23,240 nt of DNA from CAZBBC01 sp964489835. Its GTDB lineage: Bacteria > Calditrichota > Calditrichia > JAJRVZ01. The notes below the pieces were generated by a model. It was not told where the DNA came from. It did not search any database and worked only from the letters and a program-made list of their open reading frames with translations. Below, in pieces: positions 1 to 7,600 of this stretch. The first letter of the stretch is position 1, and each line of letters starts with the position of its first letter. The translations under genes were made by a program, and so were the position numbers. The DNA lies in NCBI GenBank assembly GCA_964489835.1, contig CAZBBC010000062.1:1-23240 (forward strand), given 5' to 3'.

Positions 1-89
1 CAAGAGAAGGTCAAAGATGCGGCTTAGACGCAGGTTTGGGGATGAGTTTTTTTAAGCCTTAATTGAATCATTTTTATAAACCGGACACT
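1..89 (+). repeat. Dispersed intergenic repeat, left copy (cut by window start)
   Basis: The window opens inside a dispersed element. Bases 1-20 match 2262-2281 with one mismatch, and bases 32-89 match 2520-2577 at 57 of 58 positions, in the same orientation. The two parts are separated by 11 nt here but by 238 nt in the second copy. Part of the element recurs inverted at 8526-8660. No ORF is visible in 1-207. Together with the second copy it brackets the dinB gene group. Confidence 0.85.
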
Positions 90-207
90 TATGAAAAATT
101 GTAATAAATAGGGCAAAAAACGAACGAAAGGTAAACCATCCAACCATTTTAGGAGTATAAAATATAGTGGCGCAAATTATAGTTTCGATTTAGCAGGTAA
201 CGATATC

Positions 208-462
208 ATGGTTTATGAAGACATTTTTGAATCCATAGAAGTAATATCACTTTTTAAAGGTGGTAAAATCCGGCCACTCCGTTTTAAATGGAATGGACGT
301 GTTTACAAAATCAACAGATTAAACGGACACTGGGTAAGTCCGCAGGGATATAATAAACAATATCATTTTTCTCTGATGGCCGATACCTATGATCACTTTG
401 AGATAATGTTCGATACATCAAGTTTCGAATGGCAGGTTGCCCGTGTCTGTTTGGAAGGATAG
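208..462 (+). CDS. Small DUF6504-like protein upstream of dinB
   Basis: An 84-aa soluble protein with no signal peptide or membrane segment. The spacing of residues resembles DUF6504: an early I-x-V, then F-x-W-x-GR-x-Y around residues 26-33, a W near residue 42, and a W-x-x-x-R-V near the C-terminus. That is my reading by eye; the family is uncharacterised. In actinobacteria members occur near ImuB/DnaE2-type polymerase genes, and here the gene starts a group with a 109-aa protein (2-nt gap) and Pol IV, with dnaE2 about 4 kb downstream. This suggests an accessory role in translesion synthesis, which is inference only. An in-frame stop lies just upstream of the ATG, so the start is well bounded. 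The ribosome binding site is weak (AGG about 12 nt upstream). Confidence 0.75.
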   Translation: MVYEDIFESIEVISLFKGGKIRPLRFKWNGRVYKINRLNGHWVSPQGYNKQYHFSLMADTYDHFEIMFDTSSFEWQVARVCLEG

Positions 463-464
463 AT

Positions 465-794
465 ATGCTTACAGATAATTCAGATTCAAAGACCCCGGAA
501 ATCATTAATCTGTTTCCGCAAACCGCAAGAGAAGATCGCAAACGGTCAGCCCGTCACAGGACCCGCTTGCTAAAACGCAAGATCAGTGAAGTTATTTTAG
601 GTCAGCGTCCTTTTTTAAAAGTTCACAGCGAGGTATTGCAAACAGATCTCTGGATTGTTAATGAAGGTCTGGTTAATCCGGCAGATCAGACGTTTAGCGG
701 AAAAGCAATAACAATGGAAATACTGGCGGAAATAATGACAGCCAGACAACCGATTTTACGCACAATGGGAGAATTGTTTAAAGAAAATACATAA
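465..794 (+). CDS. Unknown 109-aa protein in the dinB operon
   Basis: I do not recognise this protein. The reading frame is open further upstream, but the ATG at 465 is chosen because GGAAGGAT lies just before it and it starts 2 nt after the previous stop, implying translational coupling. The first half is hydrophilic and strongly basic (many R/K at residues 23-45), possibly nucleic-acid-binding. The second half is more hydrophobic and looks helical. There is no signal peptide, cysteine motif or membrane helix. It does not show the RecA-like Walker motifs of ImuA and is not a LexA (no S/K protease motif). Its place between a DUF6504-like gene and dinB suggests a part in the polymerase module. 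The stop is only 3 nt before a heptamer repeat array. Confidence 0.72.
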   Translation: MLTDNSDSKTPEIINLFPQTAREDRKRSARHRTRLLKRKISEVILGQRPFLKVHSEVLQTDLWIVNEGLVNPADQTFSGKAITMEILAEIMTARQPILRTMGELFKENT

Positions 795-797
795 AAC

Positions 798-832
798 GGA
801 GACCGGAGACCGCAGAACGGAGGCCGAAATAG
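798..832 (+). repeat. Heptamer array, left inverted end of four-helix-bundle mini-element
   Basis: Four units of a 7-nt repeat with consensus GGAGACC (798-825), then a degenerate fifth unit. The array begins 3 nt after the stop codon at 794. Its reverse complement is found at 914-941. Confidence 0.85.
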
Positions 833-843
833 GGGAATGAATA

Positions 844-945
844 ATGGTCAAAAAAATTGGAAAATTTGAGGATCTGCAGGTTTGGAAAGAAGGTATGCTT
901 TTGACCAATATCCGGTCTCCAGCCTCCGGTTTCCGGTCTCCATAA
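844..945 (+). pseudogene. Truncated four-helix-bundle protein gene (23S rRNA IVS/S23-type)
   Basis: An ATG at 844, with AGGGG 8 nt upstream, opens a 33-codon frame. Its first part contains KFEDLQVWKEGM, the characteristic N-terminus of the four-helix-bundle family (TIGR02436; 23S rRNA intervening-sequence/S23 proteins, related to the Avd accessory proteins of retroelements). Intact members are about 110-130 aa. After about 20 codons the frame runs into a pyrimidine-rich heptamer array (914-941) and ends at a TAA at 943. The N-terminal match is clear to my eye. I infer that the rest of the gene was lost by internal deletion while the two flanking arrays were kept. It sits inside the operon between the 109-aa gene and dinB. 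Confidence 0.7.
914..941 (-). repeat. Heptamer array, right inverted end of four-helix-bundle mini-element
   Basis: Four 7-nt units of consensus GGTCTCC, the reverse complement of the array at 798-825. The two make about 28-nt imperfect inverted repeats around the four-helix-bundle gene fragment. dinB starts 25 nt further on. An ATAA at 791-794 and again at 942-945 could be a target duplication, but it is too short and AT-rich to trust, and it does not abut the left array. Confidence 0.82.
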
Positions 946-966
946 TATTTTTGATACCGAGATAAT

Positions 967-2178
967 ATGCGAACCATTATGCACATAGACGCTGATGCAT
1001 TTTTTGCCTCAGTGGAACAGGGATTTAATCCACTGCTACGTAATCGTCCGGTTATTGTCGGCGGAACGGAAGATCAGCGGGGAGTGGTCCATACCGCCAG
1101 CTATGAAGCCCGCGCTTGTGGTGTGCGGACCGGTATGGCGCTGGTCCACGCCAAACAGGTATGCCCGCAGGCGATATTCCTGAAAGGTAATTATGCCCAT
1201 TACCAAGCAATATCCCTTTTTTTTCAGGAAATTTATACAAAATTTACCCCCATCGTCGAATTCACATCCCTGGATGATGCCTATCTGGATCTGACCGGCA
1301 CGCTCCATCTACACCCTATCCCGGAACAAATTGCCGATGAGATCCAGACGGAAGTATGGGAAAAAGTAGGCGTTGGCCTTTCAATGGGTATCGGGACCAA
1401 TAAGGTGATTGCAAATATTGCTTCCAGTCTGCAAAAACCAAGAGGGATTGTTCATGTACCGCCGGGAACAGAAAAAGAATTTCTTGCTCCCCTTCCGGTT
1501 GATGCGCTGCCGGGTGTGGGCCGGATGGCGAAAGAGAAATTAACCGACCTTGGCATTTTTACGGTGGGGCAGCTGGCCCAATTTTCTAAATTGCTTCTTG
1601 AACAGCTGTTTGGAAGTAAGGGGAAAAAACTCTGGGAGATAGCCAACGGCAATGATCCGCGCCAGGTAAAACGGCATATCATTCCCCGGCAAATAAGCCG
1701 GGAAACCAGTTTTGAAGAAGATACGGCCGACATGGGAATCATCAAAGGAACCCTGCAGTATCTAACCGAACGTTTGGCAAAAAAACTCCGCCAGGACCAC
1801 CTGGCCTGCCAGACGGTACAGGTAAAAATCCGATATTCAGATTTCAGCGGAAATAACCGCTCCCGGTCCCTACCCTATCCGAGTGATGACAGCAACGCAC
1901 TGTTTAAAATGGCAAACATCCTGTTCGATGAGATTCGATTCAAACGTATCCGGATTCGTCACGTCGGTATCGCCGTAACCCAAATAACCCCGCTAAATAT
2001 GCAACCTTCTTTGTTTAACGAAAAAAACCGACAGGAATCGTTAAATACAACCATAGACCAACTTCGCGAAAGATTTGGATTTATGGCCATTCTTCCGGCA
2101 GAAACCATCGAACTGAAACGAAAATACCGCATGGAACCAAGCGGTTACGTACTGCACAACCCGGCACTGACGCGTTGA
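967..2178 (+). CDS. dinB: Y-family DNA polymerase IV
   Basis: A 403-aa error-prone polymerase for translesion synthesis. The N-terminus shows the palm motif HIDADAFFASVE with D8 and steric-gate F13. The second catalytic block SLDDAYLD at 101-108 has D103, but D104 where E. coli Pol IV has E104. Fingers and thumb follow, with the helix-hairpin-helix region near residues 176-190 (LPGVGRMAKEKL) and a little finger up to about residue 340. QPSLF at 346-350 fits a sliding-clamp binding motif, so the protein probably docks on DnaN; about 50 residues follow it. The nearly intact active site favours a working Pol IV over an inactive ImuB. The ATG at 967 matches family starts (GAGA upstream). It is separated from the 109-aa gene by the repeat-bounded mini-element, which may affect its expression. 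Confidence 0.95.
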   Translation: MRTIMHIDADAFFASVEQGFNPLLRNRPVIVGGTEDQRGVVHTASYEARACGVRTGMALVHAKQVCPQAIFLKGNYAHYQAISLFFQEIYTKFTPIVEFTSLDDAYLDLTGTLHLHPIPEQIADEIQTEVWEKVGVGLSMGIGTNKVIANIASSLQKPRGIVHVPPGTEKEFLAPLPVDALPGVGRMAKEKLTDLGIFTVGQLAQFSKLLLEQLFGSKGKKLWEIANGNDPRQVKRHIIPRQISRETSFEEDTADMGIIKGTLQYLTERLAKKLRQDHLACQTVQVKIRYSDFSGNNRSRSLPYPSDDSNALFKMANILFDEIRFKRIRIRHVGIAVTQITPLNMQPSLFNEKNRQESLNTTIDQLRERFGFMAILPAETIELKRKYRMEPSGYVLHNPALTR

Positions 2179-2196
2179 TCAATCGCCAATAATCAA

Positions 2197-2577
2197 GCCC
2201 CACCCAAACCAGAAATCTCTCTCTTGGAAAGAGAGGGACTTTAGGGAGCCCCTTCTCTTTTCAAGAGAAGGTCGAAGATGCCCGCCAAAGTGTAATACTT
2301 CAGGATAAAGGTAACAAATTTTGGAGGAGTAATATAAAAAACTGATTCAAGAAACCGATGATTGTATTCCCTCTTAATAAAGGGGGTTAGGGGGTTGTAA
2401 TTATTTGGGTTGAGTCATACAACCCCCTTAGTCCCCCTTTTCTAAGGGGGAAATAAATCTGAGGTAAAGCAAAACTAATAATTGTTACCAAAATTGTAAA
2501 GAACTACACAGAGGCGGGTAGGTTTGGGGATGAGTTTTTTTAATCCTTAATTGAATCATTTTTATAAACCGGACACT
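2197..2577 (+). repeat. Dispersed two-hairpin repeat, second copy, interrupted by about 230 nt
   Basis: This fills most of the 482-nt gap between dinB and rnhA. Hairpin 1 is at 2216-2238. Hairpin 2 is at 2251-2271, with a perfect 9-bp stem CCTTCTCTT/AAGAGAAGG. The 3' part at 2520-2577 repeats 32-89 at 57 of 58 positions. Between them, 2282-2519 replaces an 11-nt segment of the left copy; its ends carry the complementary CCCGCC (2281-2286) and GGCGGG (2513-2518). No protein-coding frame is evident here. Confidence 0.8.
2367..2453. repeat. Inverted pair of CCCCCTT-type hairpin elements
   Basis: Two arms, 2367-2399 and 2418-2453, are inverted copies of one another, rich in runs of five G or C and ending in GGGGGTTGTA and its complement. 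Each arm also folds into its own hairpin. The pair is nested inside the interrupted dispersed repeat. A related single hairpin lies at 12734-12760. Confidence 0.75.
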
Positions 2578-2660
2578 ATGATACAAAATAGGTAGAAATT
2601 CTTGAGATAAATCCATTTATTGTCTAGATTTAATGGAATAGGAGAAAATAAGGCAAATCG

Positions 2661-3113
2661 ATGAAAAAAGTGGAAATATTTACGGATGGTGCCTGTTCCG
2701 GAAATCCGGGGCCGGGAGGATACGGGGTGATCCTGAGAAGAAATAATCATAGTAAAGAATTATCAGCAGGATATAAAAATACAACCAACAACCGTATGGA
2801 ATTACGTGCCGTAATAGCCGGTCTGCAGGCATTAAAGGAAAAATGTAACGTTAAAATATATTCAGATTCAAAATATATCGTCGATGCGATCCAAAAAGGA
2901 TGGGCAATTCGCTGGGAAAAAAACAATTGGTACAGAAATAAAAAGGAAAAAGCATTAAATCCCGATCTATGGCGGGTATTACTTGATCTGCTAAGTGAAC
3001 ACCAGGTGGAATTAATCTGGGTCCGAGGACATGCCGGACACCCGGAGAATGAGCGTTGTGACATGCTGGCGGTCACAGCTGCCGCTGGGAAAAATCTGCT
3101 CGAAGATCAATGA
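2661..3113 (+). CDS. rnhA: Ribonuclease HI
   Basis: A 150-aa enzyme that degrades the RNA strand of RNA:DNA hybrids (R-loops, Okazaki primers). The full RNase H fold is visible. FTDGACSGNPGPGGYG at the N-terminus gives catalytic D9; NNRMELRAV gives E47; IYSDSKY gives D69; VRGHAGHPENERCD gives H124 and D134. This is the complete DEDD plus His set, nearly at E. coli numbering. WAIRWEKNNWYRNKK (81-95) is the basic hybrid-binding handle, so this is the substrate-gripping type I form. The length equals the family norm. The start has AAGG about 8 nt upstream. It stands alone behind a repeat-filled gap, on the same strand as the polymerases. Confidence 0.97.
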   Translation: MKKVEIFTDGACSGNPGPGGYGVILRRNNHSKELSAGYKNTTNNRMELRAVIAGLQALKEKCNVKIYSDSKYIVDAIQKGWAIRWEKNNWYRNKKEKALNPDLWRVLLDLLSEHQVELIWVRGHAGHPENERCDMLAVTAAAGKNLLEDQ

Positions 3114-3283
3114 TTTTTTTTGAAATTAAAACGGTTAGATGTATATTTTGTTTTTCAGTGATTTTCAATCCATAATATTAAATATTCATCAATTCAATTC
3201 ATACTACTCAGGAATACAAGGAACTAAAATATCTCTGCGATCATACTGATTTCGATTTAATTCTGATAAGGAATATCCAATTC

Positions 3284-4402
3284 ATGCGCTTTTATTTCAT
3301 CTGCCTGTCTTTATTAACAATATTTGTACTGTATAGCTGTTCCAGCCATTATCGATTGATTAATATCGAAACCGTTCGTATTGAAGAGGCCAATATAAAA
3401 AAGTTACTGAATGGAAATTCAGCCATAGGTAATCTTCGGGCCGAGTGGAGTGGAAGTACGGTAGACGTGTATTATGATTTTTCAGGAATGCAAAGCGGTT
3501 CTCACAAACTCTCCTATACCTCAACGGATGATTATGAATATACCCATCGCTCGCCGGAGGCGCTTACAACCACCGGAAGTATCTTATCCGTTCGTGACAA
3601 TACGGAAATTTCCTGGGATGAAATTTCCGATCAAGAGAATCCAAAGACAAATGATCTGGTTTTTGTAATCTGGCCAGAAGAAGGTGATGAAAAATATAGG
3701 GATATGGTTTTTATTCCCGGCGGTATTTTCCCTATGGGTAGTAAATTTAATAAGGACGAAAAACCCAAACATAATGTAACGATCAATGGCTTTTATATGG
3801 ATAAATACGAGATCACCGTTGCCCAGTTCAGAGAATTTTGTAATGCCAAACGCCGCAAAATGCCGAAACAACCCTATTGGAATAATGAAAACCATCCGGT
3901 TGTCAATGTCAACTGGAACGATGCCGTGGCCTATGCCAAATGGAAAGATAAACGTCTGCCTACCGAAGCAGAATGGGAATATGCGGCGCGTCAGGGAAAT
4001 AAATGTCTTTATTATTCCTGGGGTAATGTAAAACCTATACGCCGCAATGGAGGAAATATTGCCGATGAGTCTATCCGGGCCGAGAAACGTAACTGGAAAA
4101 TCTGGAAAGGCTATTTTGACAGCTTTGTTTATACCTCACCGGTCGGGCAATTTCACCCTAATTCATTTGGTCTTTATGATATGACCGGAAATGTGTGTGA
4201 ATGGTGTGCGGACTGGTATCAGGCAGATTACTACAAAAACAGTCCGGAAAAAAATCCTAAGGGACCGGCTAAAGGCACACATAAAGTTTTACGGGGAGGA
4301 TCCTGGAATCTGGGACCACGGCAGGTTCTGACCACTAAAAGATTTTATCTAAGGAATGATGTTGAGCTTAATTATGTCGGCTTCCGCTGTGCCAAAGATT
4401 AA
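3284..4402 (+). CDS. Lipoprotein with FGE-sulfatase (SUMF1-like) domain
   Basis: A 372-aa exported protein. The N-terminus is a lipoprotein signal with a hydrophobic stretch and lipobox LYSC, giving C19. Residues 20-140 are an unrecognised, probably beta-rich region. From about 142 to the end is a formylglycine-generating-enzyme-type fold: MVFIPGGIFPMGS, GFYMDKYEIT, RLPTEAEWEYAAR, GLYDMTGNVCEWCADWY, VLRGGSW and GFRCAKD. True FGE uses two cysteines in the segment after RGGS; here that segment (after about residue 335) has none until the final C of GFRC. It is therefore probably not a sulfatase-maturing oxidase but a C-type-lectin-fold relative, as in GldJ/GldK-like or other envelope proteins. 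The start has AAGGA upstream. No sulfatase gene lies nearby. Confidence 0.9.
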   Translation: MRFYFICLSLLTIFVLYSCSSHYRLINIETVRIEEANIKKLLNGNSAIGNLRAEWSGSTVDVYYDFSGMQSGSHKLSYTSTDDYEYTHRSPEALTTTGSILSVRDNTEISWDEISDQENPKTNDLVFVIWPEEGDEKYRDMVFIPGGIFPMGSKFNKDEKPKHNVTINGFYMDKYEITVAQFREFCNAKRRKMPKQPYWNNENHPVVNVNWNDAVAYAKWKDKRLPTEAEWEYAARQGNKCLYYSWGNVKPIRRNGGNIADESIRAEKRNWKIWKGYFDSFVYTSPVGQFHPNSFGLYDMTGNVCEWCADWYQADYYKNSPEKNPKGPAKGTHKVLRGGSWNLGPRQVLTTKRFYLRNDVELNYVGFRCAKD

Positions 4403-4440
4403 TTCCCCGATAAAATGTCGTCCTCCAGCCTCTTAGAAAA

Positions 4441-4527
4441 TTCCAAGTACCAAATCCCAAATCACAAATAAATCCCAATACCAAATTCCAAATTCCAAGT
4501 TCCCAGTTCCCAATTCCAAGTTCCAAA
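4441..4527 (+). repeat. Heptamer array, TTCCAAG/TTCCAAA type
   Basis: About eleven 7-nt units (TTCCAAG, TACCAAA, TCCCAAA, TTCCCAG and variants), with one 10-nt unit at 4469-4478 interrupting the phase. It starts about 38 nt after the stop of the preceding lipoprotein gene. Confidence 0.85.
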
Positions 4528-4590
4528 TTTTCAATAAAAACCCCCTTCATAGACATTTTCCTATTGATTTTTATCATATTTTTATTAGAT

Positions 4591-4612
4591 TAGGTGTACA
4601 TACGTACACTTA
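4591..4612. promoter_or_regulatory. Palindromic operator-like site, possible SOS box, before dnaE2
   Basis: A perfect 6-bp inverted repeat GTGTAC, 4-nt spacer, GTACAC (4594-4609), with outer TA/TA pairs at 4591-4592 and 4611-4612. It ends 12 nt before the dnaE2 ATG, where a bound repressor would block transcription or initiation. The core GTAC-N4-GTAC has the geometry of the cyanobacterial LexA box (RGTAC-N4-GTWCB), and the arm spacing matches the Bacillus box GAAC-N4-GTTC. Assignment to LexA is inference: no lexA gene and no second copy of the site were seen in the window. Confidence 0.5.
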
Positions 4613-4624
4613 CTCGGAAATAAA

Positions 4625-7600
4625 ATGAAAATCTTTACGCATCTGCATACACACAGTTATTACAGTTTTCTCGATGGTATTTGCAATCCGGAGGAACTGG
4701 TGCTAAACGCAAAAAAATCAGGGATGAAGGCTATTGCCCTAACCGATCACAACGGATTATATGGTGCCGTCGGGTTTTTCCAGAAAGCCCGGGAATACCA
4801 AATAAAACCGATCATCGGTTCAGAGATCTCTCTCGGAGATGACGGTACTCTTGTTTTTTTGGTTAAAAATGAAACCGGCTATCGAAACTTGTCCCAGCTC
4901 ATTTCTTCTGCCCGATTGAAAGGGGGACACCTAAAGTTCCAATGTAGCCTTCCCGATGTCAGAAAATTCAAAGAAGGATTGATCGTCCTTTCCGGTGGTT
5001 TAAAGGGTAAAATTACCCAACTGTTAAAACGACGGGATCTGGAATCAGCGATCCAGTGGACCAGGAAATTACAAAATATATTTGAAGATAATTTTTATCT
5101 GGAAATGCAATACTTTTCCGGGCAGGATAATCTCATCAATTTACGTCTTCGTGATCTTTCCCTGGAACATAAACTCCCCCTGATAGCTACCAATGATGTG
5201 CACTTCATATCTCCGAACGACTGGCCATTGCGGCGCATTATGCATGCGATTGATCAAAATACTGTTTCGGAAAAAATTACGACTGCCGGCTGTTCAGAAC
5301 AGTATCTAAAATCCCCTGCGCAGATGCATGATTTATTTAAAGCCTTTCCCACAGCACTGACAAACAGCGGGCAAATCGCACGCCGGTGCAATTTTGAGTT
5401 TGAATTGGGAAAACCGGTTTTTCCTTCGATAGAGTTACCGGAGGGGGAAAGCAGTTTTTCATATCTATGGAAAAAGTGTTTTAAAGGGGCAACATTGCGC
5501 TACCGGCCGCTTACACAGGAAGTAATCAAACGTCTGGAGTATGAGTTAAAAACCATCCATGATCTCGGCTTTAGTGAATATTTTTTAATCGTCAAAGAGA
5601 TCGTCAATTTCTGCCGGCAGGAAAATATACCCTGTGTTGGACGCGGCTCCGCCGCAGATAGCCTGGTATCATACGTTCTCAGTATTACACAGGTAGATCC
5701 ACTGCGGCATGGCCTTTACTTTGAGAGATTTTTAAACCCGGAAAGAAAAGACCCGCCGGATATAGATCTGGATTTGTGCTGGAGAAACCGTGACCGGGTA
5801 CTGGCGTTTGTTTATAATAAATTCGGATCCGACCGTGTAGCAATGATCTGTACCTTCAACACCTTTCAAAACCGTTCGGCCATCCGGGATGTGGCTAAAG
5901 CGTATGGTCTTCCGGAAGACGAAATCGCAAAAATAACCAAACATTTACCGTACCATGCCATCGATCAGCTGGAGTCGATTGTCAATTCACTGCCGGAGTT
6001 ACGTGAAATCCGATATAATCTACCGGTCTATGAAGAAATAATGCGTCTGGCACAGCGAATTGCAGATTTTCCGCGCCATCTTTCTATTCATCCGGGAGGC
6101 GTAATCATTGCCCCGGACCGAATTACCTATTATACCCCGCTCGAAGTTGCCGGTAAAGGTATTATTATTTCCCAGTATGACATGTACTCCATCGAAAAAC
6201 TGGGACTGGTAAAAATGGATCTCCTGGGTGTCCGATCCCTGACCATTATTACCGATTGTATGAAATCGGTCAAAAAACGCCTCTCCGGAACAAATCATCA
6301 TCCAAAACCGGTAATACAGGGAGCAGCAAAGGAAAATTTATCTTCGCCGGATAAAAATCTTCCCGACTTACATTTTTTAGTAAAAAACGCTGAAGAATTG
6401 TCACCCCTTGACTTACGAACACTTCCGGAAGATGACCCACAGGTCACCCGCTTTATACGAAGTGGAAATACCATGGGTTGTTTCCAGTTGGAAAGCCCCG
6501 CTATGCGTGGATTGTTAAAAAAAATGCGAATACAGAATGTGGACGATATTATCGCATCCGTAGCCTTGATTCGTCCGGGCGCAGCCGGGAGCGGTATGAA
6601 AGATGTCTACATCCGGCGACGGGCAGGCCTGGAAGAAATAACGTATGTGCATCCTTCTCTGGCACCCGCACTTGATGATACATACGGTGTTATTATATAT
6701 CAGGAGCAGGTATTGCGTGTTGCCCATTTTGTCGCCGGTCTTTCTCTCGGTCAGGCGGACACCTTACGAAGAGCGATGACAAAATCCAGGACAAAAAAAG
6801 AATTTATGTCCATATACAAAGATTTCATTACCGGCGCCCTCAATCACGGCCTCAGCAGAGAACAAGCAGAGACTGTATGGAAGTTTCTCTCTCAATTTGT
6901 CGGTTACGGATTTAATAAAGCCCATTCAGCAACTTACGGTACCATCGCCTATCAGACCGCTTTTCTGAAATACTATTTTCCCACAGAATATATGTGTGCC
7001 GTACTCAATAATCAGGGGGGATTTTATTCCCGAATGGCCTATATTGAAGAGGCCAGACGCATGGGGATATCTCTGCTACCACCGGATGTTAACTATTCTG
7101 ACAGGTACTTTACCTGCGAAGACCAGGCCATCCGTGTCGGATTAAGTCCTGTTTTTGAATTAACAACAACCACCATCAAAAGAATTCTGAAGGAAAGACA
7201 ACAGCATCCGTTTACCGACTTGTACAATTTTTTAAACCGTACCGGTGCCGGAGAAAAAGAGGCCGTGCATTTGATCAAGGCCGGCGCGTTACAATCACTC
7301 CATCCCAGCGCTCCCCAACTCCTTGTTCTTAATAAAATTTTTTTTAAAAATAACAAGAAAAAAATACTTGCAGAATATGTAACCGGAGAACTGGATCTGC
7401 CACCGTACACACTATATCAAAAAATACTGAACGAGATGGAAATGCTGGACTTCGCTGTAAACACTCATCCACTGTCGCTTTTTGAAGACCATGTTGAATG
7501 GAATATCATGACACCTTCGACTCAGATTGAAAATTATAAAACCAAAACCGTTCAAATCTGTGGATGGCTTGTAACCTCCCGAAGAGTACACACGAATAAT

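Noticed and set aside
95..207. LexA-like site upstream of the dinB gene group
   Set aside because: Only a single CGAAC half-site was found, with no matching inverted partner and no copy of the GTGTAC palindrome.
311..541. Minus-strand frame opposite the DUF6504-like gene and similar antisense frames elsewhere
   Set aside because: They overlap well-supported genes, have no ribosome binding sites and resemble no family.
844..945. Short ORF as an intact small protein gene
   Set aside because: Only the first ~20 codons resemble a family, and the rest is translated heptamer repeat. It was called a pseudogene fragment.
3100..3130. Intrinsic terminator after rnhA
   Set aside because: A T-run is present but the only stem before it is ATCA-A-TGAT, too short to support the call.
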